From Conchocele bisecta (taxonomy: Eukaryota; Mollusca; Bivalvia; Lucinida; Thyasiridae), in assembly GCA_029237695.1 (NCBI GenBank), contig CM055272.1, positions 37,228,901 through 37,292,900 of the forward strand: 64,000 nt of DNA. Reading direction: 5' to 3'. Positions 52,700 to 63,266 of the stretch are shown here, one piece after another. Position 1 is the first letter of the stretch; the number at the start of each line of letters is the position of its first letter. A program made the position numbers and the translations under genes. The notes below the pieces were generated by a model. That model was not told the origin of the DNA. It worked only from the letters and a program-made list of their open reading frames with translations, and made no database searches.

Positions 52700-53367
52700 A
52701 AGGGTGGGAATTGGCTCGATGACCTTCCATACCCGGACGTATACGTCCATAAAGGCCGAACTTTGAAGTGTTTTATGTGATATATGTAAGTGCAGGGCGG
52801 ACGGATGTCTATAAATGTGTGCCGAAATGGGACACTGCTTAGGTCCAATACGGTCCTGTAATTCCGCGCAGTGTCCCGGTGCACGGGAGGCGGAAGAAGA
52901 GAGGGGGTAACTGGGTAGAACCTGACACCGGTGATGCAGAGCAAAACGGGTCCCAGGTAGAACCAATCCACCACTGGCGGCACTTGACACACAAGTTGGT
53001 GCCATATAATCGGTAAAGACATGTGACACTCGTTCATCGAGTTGCAACAGCCTGGCAGCGCCTCAGCAAGCCGGGGCCGGAAGCAGGCAGATGAGAGCAA
53101 CATTCAGTTGAGCACGAGTATAACCTAGCGATGATATATTGTACTGAGCCGGAGTTATACCGACCGATAAAAACACGACCTGCTCAGTCCAAGGTCGCCG
53201 TTAGAATGACAAATGCGTACTAAAGTTACTGTAATTATATTGTATCAACTGCATAACCCCTTTTGGGGCCCCACTTACCCCACAGCTAGCCTTTGACTAA
53301 AATTATCAGTTATTGAGTTAACATGCTATTCATTTACCCAAAATATAGCATGAGCAGACGGTTTATA
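52700..53367. other. GC-richer unassigned block
   Basis: It begins AAGGGTGGGAATTGG, as at 20105, and from 52720 to 53140 has higher GC than its surroundings (CCCGGTGCACGGGAGGCGG, GCCGGGGCCGGAAGC). Minus-strand frames of 159 and 117 codons overlap here, but neither has a motif I recognise and they are mutually exclusive. It could be a retroelement fragment or a host exon relic; unassigned. Confidence 0.35.
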
Positions 53368-53576
53368 TTAGTGCACGGATTTTACTACGGTTAACCGAAC
53401 ATTATCGTCTGCTGTTGTTTCTCATTTTGTATTGCTCTAATAAAACATGGTTGGGCAGCATTTTAGAATCATTTCCATTGGGAATGATTCTAAACTGCTG
53501 CCAAACCATGTTTTGTTGATAAATATGGAAAATATAAATAATCAGCAGACGACAAAATTTAATTCGGCATTGTATT
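53368..53576. mobile_element. Foldback element (AACATGGTTGGGCAGC hairpin)
   Basis: AACATGGTTGGGCAGCATTT and AGAATCATTTCCATTGGG pair with their complements. The right end CAGCAGACGACAAAATTTAA and CGGCATTGTA match the copy at 39305-39515. Confidence 0.72.
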
Positions 53577-54104
53577 ATTATTCGTTTAAGAGTTCAAGAT
53601 TTATCCAATAGATGGATCTACCGTTCCTGGCATTAAGCCACCAATCATTCGTTCTACACAAATTGGATCTATTATTGATACATTTATTGCAGTTCCTCTT
53701 TGATTGTGTATGTTTATTTTTAGAATTCCAAGAAAAACAGATATCAACACCACGTGAGCCTGTCACAGTGGAATGAGTCATTTGTAAACGGCTCATGAAA
53801 ACTAAACACGCTTAGTTACGTTGATCGCAGACAAAGTGAGCTTACGATTAATATAAAGACGGAATACGTGTATAGATCGACAGCATGGCTAGTTGTGGGT
53901 AAGAATACACTTCAAACAATAACTAATGCATGCATCTGTGTATACTATTGATCGTCTGGCTCCGTAGCTGTGTACGCACGCCTCTGTAGACTGTATTGTA
54001 TTGTGTAGTGGTCGGTATTGTTTACTTCCTTCATATGTTATATAATAAGGCCAGTTGCGGCGCCAGAGGACAGAGGGTATTTTTATATCGTTGAAGCGCG
54101 ATAT
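53577..54104. other. Anonymous DNA
   Basis: Nothing recognised. Confidence 0.35.
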
Positions 54105-54109
54105 TGACC

Positions 54110-54305
54110 GCATATATTTGATGATTAAAAGTATGCAGAATTATTATACTGAATTTATTACATTATCACAAAAAAATGGATGTGATAATGTAATAAATTC
54201 AGTATAATAAAAATTAATAAATTTATCCTAAAATTGAAAATTTCTCCCTCAAAGTATACTTTTGTAGATAAGTATACTTTGCAATGTTGGTGAAATAGGC
54301 ATCTG
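54110..54305. mobile_element. Palindromic MITE, CAGTAGCC family, copy 9, left end missing
   Basis: Starts inside the family at CATATATTTGATGATTAAAA, keeps the core palindrome (about 54140-54210, with AAAAAAATGG in the loop) and the right AAAGTATACTTT and GGTGAAATAGG end. Confidence 0.78.
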
Positions 54306-54465
54306 GGGACATGTTATAATTAGAGGATGGTAGTGGGGAGGGAGTGATTGTGCGTTAGTTGCGAACAGTAACTCTTGCAATCTCTTCCGGTACTATCTTC
54401 GATAATCTCGGCTCTACGGATGTCTTTTATCATGCTTATGGCTACGGACGGTAGGGAGTAGATGG

Positions 54466-54735
54466 CAATTTATCCCGTCAACACAGTGCGTATGTGCCGT
54501 GAAACACGATGCCGTAATCATGATGTGCGATGACTGGGGTTATTTTGTTGCATTTTAAAGCCATTTGTAGGTGTTGACGGGATAAATAGAATAGTAGGTT
54601 AGTGCTGTGAATGGGAAAAATATCTGGTGCGGCACGGAAACGGGAAGAGGTCGGCAGAGCCTCGCCCATCCCGTTTCCTAAGCCTTGCCAGATATTTTTC
54701 ACATTTACGGCACTAACCTACTATTCTCTATAGTA
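54466..54735. mobile_element. Double foldback element (CCCGTCAACAC / AATAGTAGGTTAGTG), copy 2
   Basis: The same two hairpins as 37520-37795: TTATCCCGTCAACACAG pairs with GTGTTGACGGGATAAA, then AGAATAGTAGGTTAGTGC pairs with GGCACTAACCTACTATTCT. GGCAGAGCCTCGCCCATCCC lies in the loop. Confidence 0.75.
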
Positions 54736-55108
54736 TAGTTACTGTTTTCAAGTTGCAGCCTGTAATTCTTTGACCCTCGGTACTGGAGTATTACTAGGTG
54801 CAACTAGGGTAAACGAAGGTGCTTTCTGTAGTCATATCTTAACAACCATATCACAGTCTCCGCCAAAATGTCAAAATGTTACAGGACATTCGGTCTGAAA
54901 ACTTGAAATCTTTACCAGACCGGGCAAAAATTTAACAGTTTTATAAAAAATAAAATTGTTTTTGTGTGATATTTAAGAGCTTTTTAGTTTAAGTTAAGTA
55001 TATCAGTCATATAAGAAAAGCTAGCTATCACCAGAAGCGCATACCAAAGGAAGGTGATTTCATTGAAGGTTAGAATAAAAAAGTAAAAACAAATAAAATA
55101 TATATTTT
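54736..55108. other. Anonymous AT-rich DNA
   Basis: Nothing recognised. Confidence 0.35.
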
Positions 55109-56760
55109 TATACGACCTTTTTAAAAAAAAACGGTACGTATTATGTTTTACCGCATGGCGGGCGAGCGGGCGGCTGAAGAAAAAGTGCATAGTTCGTGTA
55201 CACAACTCCTCCGAAAGTGTTCAGTCGATCGATCTGAAACTATACACACGTCTTCTACACATATTGAAGATGTGCACCTTGGTGTTTTTATGTCGAAACA
55301 ATATTTTTTAATTTAGCCATTTTTTCTACATTATTGTATCCAATTCCCTATCATTTCTAATTTACACTCTACTTTTCTATCTCTGCCTAAATTAGTATAC
55401 TGTACATGTTTAGCACAACGAGATGAAGAAATAATGCTATAGACTTTCAAATTCTCATTAATGTTTCTTGCCTTGGTGACAGCTTCACATTTCTGCATCT
55501 TCGCTGTCTGGCCCATATTCGACGGGCGTATTTTGTGACTTGCGGCACTCTTGTTTTTTTTTATAGTCGGACATTCGGCAATTTTAACGGACATGTCCGA
55601 CGGACCGACGACTTTCGTGGAGACTGCAGTATCATTCTATGACGTATGTAGCGTTCCGTATAGCCGCGGGTTCCATTTATTCGCGGTAAGCACTATTTCC
55701 GGCATAAACAAACAACTATGCCACCTCACCTATCGGTTTTTTACATATGTAAATGTGTAACTAGGACAACGTTTTTGCACGGAATCAAGAAATAATTCAA
55801 AATGTAACATTTCCTGGTAAGTTCTGAATGATACTATTTTATTACAAAGAAGACCAAGTAAATACAACTTACCAATATACCCCACCCACATAATGTGGTA
55901 ATCTCTGACACTATTGATATTTTTTCGTATTTTGAACTTTCAAATCAGCGTCTGCATGCATTGCAAGATATCGTCCGACATCGTTTTTATCACGTGAATA
56001 ATAAAATAAAACATAAAATCATTGCAAGTTTAAAATGATATATTTTTAGTAATTTTTTTTGTCTATTTTCCGGTCAAGCAATGTATCATGTTGTTGTATG
56101 ACATTTAGGCCTTTATTTTTATACGACCGTTTTTAAAAAAAACGGTACGTATTATGTTTTACCGCCGGGCGGACGGGCGGGTGGCTGACAGAAAAAGTGC
56201 ATAGTTCGTGTACACAAATCCTCCGAAACCGTTCAGTCGATCGATCTGAAACTATACACACGTCTTCTACACATATTGAAGATGTGCACCTTGGTGTTTT
56301 TATGCCGAAAAAATATTTTTTAACAAAAATATCACCTTTTTAACTTAGCCATTATTTCTACATTTGTCTATACAATTCTATATAGGGTACATAGTTTGTG
56401 TACACAACTCCTCCGAATCCGTTCAGTCGATCGTTCTGAAACTATACACACGTCTTCTACACATATTGAAGATGTGCACCTTTATGCCGAAAAAATATTT
56501 TTTAACAAAGATATCACCTTTTTAACTTAGCCATTTTTTCTACATTATTGTATCCAATTCCCTATCATTTCTACTTTACACTCTACTTTTCTATCTCTGC
56601 CTAAATTAGTATACATGTTTAGCACAACGAATTCTCATTAATGTTTCTTGCCTTGGTGACAGCTTCACATTTCTGCATCTTCGCTGTCTGGAACATATTC
56701 GACTGGCGTATTTTGTGACTTGCGGCACTGTTGATTAATTGTTCGTTTTACGAACGACAC
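55109..56760. repeat. Two or three diverged direct copies of a TACGACC/ACGGTACGTATT repeat
   Basis: Block 1 (about 55109-55555) and block 2 (about 56130-56745) both begin TTATACGACC, then ACGGTACGTATTATGTTTTA, carry a CGGGCGGCTGA or CGGGTGGCTGA tract, then GTGCATAGTTCGTGTACACA and CCGTTCAGTCGATCG-like words, and end TTTTGTGACTTGCGGCACT. Block 2 has an internal second copy starting near 56390. Between the blocks (55556-56129) the sequence is unassigned. Confidence 0.65.
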
Positions 56761-56837
56761 AATCTCTGAAGTGCCGTAGGAGGAGGAAAACAAATAATAA
56801 AAAAAGGAATTTGCAATTTTACTTTTTTCGTCGGGAA

Positions 56838-59135
56838 CAATAACAAGTAATTTTATTAATTAGAAAAGATATATGTTTGTACATCTATATCTTTGCATAA
56901 ATTATATGTAGTCTTATGTTATTTTAACAATATATTACAGGGTGTGGGATCACGTGGTTTCCGAACGGTGTGATGTTATGATTTTAGATATCTTTAATAC
57001 AAATGGAATGATGATTTTTATGAAACATAGTCCAGGAAATGCGAAACTATTTATCCATTATTGTACAGTTCGCTGTAATCTGTAAACCTGTTGTTTCGAA
57101 GAAGAATTGGTTACCGTCAACGTAAATAAGAGTATAATAAGAACATGTGAATTTAAGAAATACCCAGTACTTGATTCTTAATGAAAGTTTTTGGATTTTG
57201 TAAAGAACATTTAGTGCAACCATAAAACACACAAGACATTGTCTTTGGTGCGCTATATATCATAAAAAAATCATCATGTTTTGGCACCACATCAGAATTG
57301 TCGCCACGGGAAAAATGTTGAAGAAATAAAATCTCAACAAAAATGGACAAGCGAGTTTTAAGGTGTTACTCTATGTTGACAACAAATGTACACATTAAGT
57401 TTCAATTGTACTATATATTCCACATTACACAACGTTCAATACAAATACCCGATGCGAATTCTTATTCTGGGAATGTACCCATTTTGGTCTCGGCCAAGAA
57501 CAACACCTAAATGATAAGGTTATAACATGCATAATGAATGAACGTTAAAAACATTTTTATAGGAATAAATGATAATGCACTTTTGGAACAACTTAATTTG
57601 ATAATGTGTCGTTCTCGTTTATCCTTCAAGTTTTTATGTGGCTATTTTCTGTTATATCTGATTTCTGTTCTTCAAGTAATTTATGAATGATTCAAACATT
57701 ATATCGCGTTTTTCATATTTACAGTTTAATGTGAAATATTTTCCTAGAGTAACGATGAAATTAAGTTGTGCCAAAAGTGCATTATAATTTATTCCTATAG
57801 AAATGTTTTTAACGTTCATTCATTATGCATGTTATAACCTTATCATTTAGGTAAGTTCTTGGGGCCGTCCTTAAAAAATTGTTTGTTTCCTGTAACCCGA
57901 CCCAGAATTTTAGAAGTGGGTCGGTCGGTAGGCAATTTCTTTTTTTTTCTGTCACATTACATATTGAATTTAAAAATTATTAATATTAAAAAGGTACAAT
58001 ATTTTAACACTTGCAAATGCAAGTGTTAAAATATTGTACCTTTTTAATATTAATAATTTTTAAATTCAATATTGCAAGTCTTGCAATAAAAGTATGTTAA
58101 TTGATGTATGTGTTGTTGTATGGACATGTATGCCATTTAGGGCCAGAGATTATATTAACCCTTTTAACCCACTGTAGCACTAAATTGAAAAAAAAAAAAA
58201 ATTGTAAAATAAATTGCAATAAAAAAAATCGGGTCGCACCGTTTTTAGCGGGTCGGTCGGGTTACAGGAAACGGAGATATAATTATGGATGGCCTGGTCG
58301 AGACCAAAAATGTAGCACATGGGACATTCCCAGAATAACTGTTTTTATACTTTCAACATACATACTAACATAGAGCCAAACTCACGTAGGCTACTACTTT
58401 ACTATATTACAGCGATAAAGTAATTTATTTATTCCCAGAATTCGCATCGGGTGTTTGTATTGGACGTTGTGTAATGTGGAATCTATAGTACAATTGAAAC
58501 TTAATGTGTAAATGTGTTGCCAACATAGAGTAACATCTGAAAACTCGCTTGTTCATTTTTGTTGAGATTTTATTTCTTCAACATTTTTCCTGTGGCGACG
58601 ATTCTGATGTGGTGCCAAAACATGATGAATGTTGATGATATATAGCGCACCAAAGACAATGTGTTTTATGGTTGCACTAAACTTTCTTTACAAAATCCAA
58701 AATTTTTCATTAAGAATCAAGTACTGGGTATTTCTTAAATTCACATGTTCTCGATTTTTATTTACGTTGACGGTAACCAATTCTTCTTCAAAACGACAGG
58801 TATGAATGAGATTACAGCAAACTGTACAATAATGGATAAACAGTTTCGCATTTCCTGCACTATGTTACATAAAAATCATCATTCCATTAGTATTAAAGAT
58901 ATAAAATGAAATATTTACTGTAAACATATCTAAAATCATAACATCACACCGTTCGGAAACCATGTGATCCCACACCCTGTAATATATTGTTTAAAAGCTA
59001 TTGTTGCACATGTAAGTGTTGTATTCATTGTACAACGTCATATCAATTAATGTTTAAAATAGCATAAGACTACATATAATTTATGCAAAGATATAGATGT
59101 ACAAACATATATTTTTCTAATTAATAAAATGACTT
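56838..59135. repeat. 2.3-kb inverted repeat with arms of about 650-850 bp
   Basis: The left arm (about 56838-57490) pairs with the right arm (about 58283-59135). Matching blocks include AATTAGAAAAGATATATG, ACAGGGTGTGGGATCACGTG, AACGGTGTGATGTTATGATT, GGTTACCGTCAACGTAAATA and CATCATGTTTTGGCACCAC. The right arm carries an extra stretch of about 60 bp near 58995-59055. The arms are diverged by roughly one base in ten, by eye. No terminal duplication or gene was identified. Confidence 0.82.
57491..58282. mobile_element. Two foldback units in the loop of the large inverted repeat
   Basis: First: 57491-57600 pairs with 57730-57850 (ATGATAAGGTTATAACATGC and ATGAATGAACGTTAAAAACA with their complements). 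Second: about 57866-58272 has ends with TTTCCTGTAACCCGACCC and GGGTCGGTCGGGTTACAGG and itself contains a nearly perfect palindrome (ATTGAATTTAAAAATTATTA and AATGCAAGTGTTAAAATATT, 57964-58073). Four nested levels of inversion are therefore present. Confidence 0.75.
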
Positions 59136-59189
59136 TTTATTATTCATCGTACAGTTTATAACTCCCAACGAAAAAATAATATTGCAATT

Positions 59190-59457
59190 TCTTTTTTTTT
59201 TAACAATATAGCATATTTTCTTATTTTTCCATGAAAAGACATCTTGGTATTTCATTAGAATTGTCTCCAAGGAGACAATTGTAATGAAATACCAAGATGC
59301 GTTTTCATTTAAAAGCAAACTATTCAATAAGTGTGAACTGCTGATGTGTAAACAGTAGTGTGATTCTACTTTACACAATTAAAATTTTGAAATACCCAAT
59401 TGGTTCAGAAATGATGGGGTGACACTACTCAATTAATAATTCCTTATCTGGAGCCCT
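59190..59457. mobile_element. Foldback element (CCAGATAAGG), truncated copy
   Basis: The central hairpin CATCTTGGTATTTCATTAG / CTAATGAAATACCAAGATG lies at about 59241-59300 (the right arm reads GTAATGAAATACCAAGATG). The right end is AATTCCTTATCTGGAGCCCTG. Inverted relative to 51809-52199; the left end is lost. Confidence 0.68.
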
Positions 59458-59629
59458 GTGACTCATTTGTCCCATCAACGCTAAATTATGCTTGTCTTAT
59501 AGAACTAACGAAAAGGAGAATAATTCACATAAGCTCACATTGAGCTTGTTTTCTAATCCTTATTCACAATATCTGTTCATGAATGTTGACGTATATATAC
59601 ATGTATTCAATCTGAAATAAATAGTATTT

Positions 59630-59795
59630 AAACTAGAACTAACGACTGTTATAATTGATGATTACAATTATGCAGAATTATTAAACTACATGTCTATCTA
59701 TTACATTAGCACAGCCATTTGTTGTTAGACAATATTTTAGTTAATTAAATACAAAAACAATTAACGTATACATAAATTGAAAATTTCTCCCTCAA
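59630..59795. mobile_element. Palindromic MITE, CAGTAGCC family, decayed copy 10
   Basis: AGAACTAACGACTG, GATGATTACAATTATGCAGA, ATTACATTAGCACAGCCAT and GAAAATTTCTCCCTCAAA occur in family order. The central palindrome and both termini are degraded. Confidence 0.65.
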
Positions 59796-59799
59796 ATTT

Positions 59800-60354
59800 C
59801 AACGTAATTAGACCTTTACCTTGGATGCATGAGCCGCATGGATTTTGGTGAGATCATTATTATGGAATATAACATACACATCATGTCATGTGTTCATGTG
59901 TCACTATTGAGGAAAACACTGGAAATGACCCGTCCAAATGGCATACAGAAAAACCGTCACATTTTATTTGTGACTTTTAGTTTTGACTCCTACCAATTAA
60001 AGGAGGGATCGTAGTTAGTTATTTCCCTTTGCAAATCTATTTATAGAGATCGGGTTCTATGCTGTAGTTCAGCGATTATTTCTTACTGAATAGCACACAA
60101 ATTAAGTTTTGCGAACAGAGTAGAACCAGATCAGACTGCACACCTGTGCAGTCTGATCTGAGTCTACACTGTTTGCAATAACATTACTAGTCCCGGATCA
60201 GATTGTGCAGATATATAGGATGACCTGGATCGACTCTAGTTGAAAACACCATGCGACATTTTTTACTAGCAATTAGGCACGAAAATATACAATTTTGACC
60301 GGATTTCTATAAATAAATTCAAAAGGAAATAACTAGCTACTATCCTTCATTACA
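59800..60354. other. Anonymous DNA with a GATCAGACTGCAC palindrome
   Basis: 60121-60172 is a short palindrome, AACCAGATCAGACTGCACAC with inverted GTGCAGTCTGATCTG, of the recurrent type. No gene is seen. Confidence 0.45.
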
Positions 60355-60877
60355 TTAAAGGTACATACCCACTTGCCAGGTTATAATAAAGACAGGCATG
60401 TTTTGTTCGTCCATTCGTTAGATATGACATTGTTCGCGCAAACTAAACAGTCATTAACCATTTCCCGACGATATAATTGACATTATTATACTTCGTATAT
60501 CAGACATAAATTTTCACACTGATATCAGGGGCGATAGCCGTGTTTCCTTAAAATGTTAACGGACATTACTATTTATTCTCTGTATTTATTTTTTGATGTG
60601 CAATGGTCATACTTTATAATCTGTCGAAAATATTGTTTTTTTTCAGGTGACGCATTTAATTAGTATAATAATTAATAAATACCATGCCTCATTTGCATAT
60701 GAAAATAGTCTGATACCACCGCGCGTCACTATCAGTAAAATAAATATTACTAAATGATTATATCTGGATAGCGGGCACTCGTAATGTTTAGAACTGGTGG
60801 AATAGTGACACAAGTATACACTTATTTATTTCTTATAAAGAACAGTTTGTGCCTACTGAGTGAGCATGTACCTTTAA
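60355..60877. mobile_element. TTAA-flanked MITE family 2, copy 3
   Basis: TTAA at 60355-60358 and 60874-60877; ends AGGTACATACCCACTTGCCA and TGAGCATGTACCT; same internal order as 14909-15411 and 50964-51474. Confidence 0.9.
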
Positions 60878-61046
60878 TATACTATTTCCAGAAGTCATTT
60901 GTACTAACAAAAAAACATCCATTCAACGCATTATACTTTGCCTTAAATATTTCAAATATAAGTTGGCATATAACCCATCGAAATAAACATTGCAATACTA
61001 TAAAGGCGGCCGGTTAGAAAGTTGGACTATGGACTAATATACACCA

Positions 61047-61286
61047 GGGGGCCGTTTGACTAAATTTCGTACGACTTAAATGTTCGTAAGTGCAAATTTA
61101 TAATGTCTGGAAATTTAAATTGATGGATTTACATTTATTGAGCATAGGCTGCATAAGCAGCCTATGCTCAATAAATTAGAATCCAATAACTGTTTACAAG
61201 AAAACAGTGTTGATGTGCAATTGACAGACTATCATCATTTTGCACTTACGAACATTTTAGTCGTATGAAGTTTAGTGAAACGGCCC
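61047..61286. mobile_element. Foldback MITE (GTTTCACTAAACTTCGTA family), copy 3
   Basis: Ends GGGGGCCGTTTGACTAAATT and AAGTTTAGTGAAACGGCCC; ATGTTCGTAAGTGC/GCACTTACGAACAT; the centre is a palindrome TTATTGAGCATAGGCTGCAT and complement. Confidence 0.82.
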
Positions 61287-61289
61287 ACA

Positions 61290-61932
61290 GGGACGTATAT
61301 GTGGCTGTGACTGGAGAAATGGGCCCACAGTAGATCTAGATCAGCATGTGCTGTTCAGCATCTGCACTGTTTACCATTCCATCAATGAAACACCCGGCAT
61401 GCTTCTAGATCGTTATCAGGCCACAGGAGTGTGCTATTTAATCAGGAGTTACGCAGCTCATAAATTCCATAAGCCCCATTTCTTCCATCACAGCCAAATA
61501 AATGTTGATGCGTCTAGTTATGGACTATAAAATTTAAATAGAAAGGCATGTGTGTAACACTTATCTATAGCAACACAGGTAAATAACCCGGATATACGGT
61601 ACTAGCTATCACGAACGAGTGACAGTCAGAAAATGCATGTTGTATGTGTATGGAGTGATTTGAAAAAAATTACGATTGTAAATGTGGCTGTGACTGAAGA
61701 AATGGGGCTTATGGGATTTGTGATCAGTGTAGCGCCTGATCAAATATCACACTCGTGTAGCCTGATAACGATATTTATCTTGCTTGTTAGAAGCATAACG
61801 GGTGTTTCATGGATGAATGACGAACAGCGGCAGATCCTGGATCAGACTGTGCAGATGCACAGGCTCTGGATCTTCATTGCTCGCGGAACACATAAGCCCC
61901 ATTTCTTCAGTCACAGCCACAAATATGTACCG
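61290..61932. repeat. Two GTGGCTGTGACTGGAG-type elements
   Basis: 61298-61500 (TATGTGGCTGTGACTGGAG to TTCTTCCATCACAGCCA) has lost part of its interior. 61680-61925 (ATGTGGCTGTGACTGAAG to CTTCAGTCACAGCCACA) is complete, with inverted ends of about 35 bp, GCCTGATAACGATATTTATC and GGTGTTTCATGGATGAATG inside. Flanks too short-matched to call a duplication. Confidence 0.72.
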
Positions 61933-62002
61933 GGTATCGTACTTCACATCCGGGTACTTATTTCAGTGGCGTAGCCAGACTGTTGCTGAGGTGTGCGATT
62001 AT

Positions 62003-62105
62003 AAGGTTCGACAATGTCCAGCCGTGGGTAGGCCGCAGGCCGCGGGTTCAAACAGTTCCCGAATGCCACAGCAAACGTTTACCCACGGCTGAACATTGTC
62101 GACCG
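62003..62105. repeat. Foldback with a possible tRNA-like B box
   Basis: TTCGACAATGTCCAGCCGTG and GGTAGG pair with CCCACGGCTGAACATTGTCG. The loop holds GCGGGTTCAAACAGTTCCC, a B-box-like stretch; no tRNA fold is supported. Confidence 0.55.
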
Positions 62106-62565
62106 TTATTGTTACATTTCCGTCGGAAATATCATGCAATTTGAGCATATGTGCAGTACTTCCGGTATTTTGATAACCCGTTCCATTCAAAAAACTGATT
62201 TACACATTCCGGAGCCACAGTACACGTCGCGTGATGCAGCCGCATCAGTTTCAAAATTTAAGTGCGATCGTTGTGAACTGGTCTGGTGACGTAAAGGCGC
62301 GTTCTAGTAACACCGTGAGACACCTGCATTACGTCGGTGTTGGCTTGGCCCCGTTATGAGCATTGTCCACAGTAGCCATCCATGGTCAAACAGCACGCGA
62401 TGTATAAGTATAGAGGTGTACCGCTTTGAGCTGGCGCGTTATTATTGTAAATATTATTGTAAACACGTGCTATTTTTAAATAGTTTACGTCATATGTTGT
62501 AGACATGATATTTGTATACCAGCGCAGCATTAACATTCGATATAATTGCTAATAATAGTAACATC

Positions 62566-62890
62566 GTTTAGTGCTCTAGTGGGTAGATCTGCTGTTTGGT
62601 AATCGGGCGGTCGTGAGTTCGAATCCTGCCAAAGGCATACATTTTTCTCTCGCTTTTACTATTTTGGCACCAGAGGTAACGCACACATCCCGAAACAGTC
62701 GTGCATTTACTTTTGCACAACATTATAAAACACTTCACTTTGAACCTAATCATTGTGAAATGCATTCTGCACATTCGTGTGTTATTGTGAAAGTCCACCT
62801 CGACTCACTACAAATGCAAATATGTTACGGAGAACTCCATGTCGAAAAATAAACCTCTCACTTCAGATAATAAACAAATAAATAAATAAA
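62566..62890 (+). mobile_element. tRNA-derived SINE
   Basis: The head (62566-62640) has an A box (TAGTGCTCTAGTGGGTAG) and a B box (TGAGTTCGAATCC) at tRNA spacing, and AAAGGC where the acceptor 3-prime strand should lie. The acceptor and T stems pair poorly, so it is not a working tRNA gene. A unique body of about 200 bp follows, then an AAATAAATAAATAAA tail ending near 62890. SINEs of this kind are copied by a partner LINE; none is identified here. Confidence 0.65.
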
Positions 62891-62989
62891 CGTGGATGCA
62901 TGTGGTTCATAATTACCATGTCAATTGTTGTTACATGTAATAAAGATGCATTAAAAAGAAAAATAAAGCACAAAAACAATATTTAAAAA

Positions 62990-63110
62990 TAAATATATAT
63001 ATATATATATATATAATGGCCAAAGTGAGGATCGAACGCATGCAGTACAAAATTAAAATCAAGTGTCACCGTTGGCCGCCAGTTTACCCACTGCTCCAGT
63101 ATGAGAAACT
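62990..63110 (-). mobile_element. tRNA-like segment beside a (TA)n microsatellite
   Basis: On the minus strand GGAGCAGTGGGTAAACTGG (about 63080-63100) and GCGTTCGATCCTC (about 63030-63043) resemble A and B boxes about 60 bp apart. A (TA)n tract of about 25 bp lies at 62992-63016. Probably a SINE head; a working tRNA is unlikely. Confidence 0.4.
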
Positions 63111-63266
63111 GTTTTGTCAATCGCAATATATCGATCATGACTATAGCGACGCGCCATAATACACAGGGAAATACCTACAGGAATTCCATGTTTATTTATG
63201 CACCAATGTTTATATAAACAAAGCATGTAAACAACGCCATGTCAGGCTGGTATACTTATACCTGTC
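63111..63266. other. Short anonymous spacer
   Basis: AT-rich sequence between the tRNA-like segment and the endonuclease relic. Nothing recognised. Confidence 0.3.

Noticed and set aside
52624..53103. Minus-strand 159-residue protein
   Set aside because: It overlaps a second open frame, has no recognisable motif, and lies in a GC-rich block that opens frames by chance.
57047..57350. Minus-strand frames inside the left arm of the 2.3-kb inverted repeat
   Set aside because: The other arm does not keep the frame, and no motif is present.
62566..62640. Functional tRNA gene
   Set aside because: A and B boxes are present but acceptor and T stems pair poorly, and a SINE body with an AATA-type tail follows.
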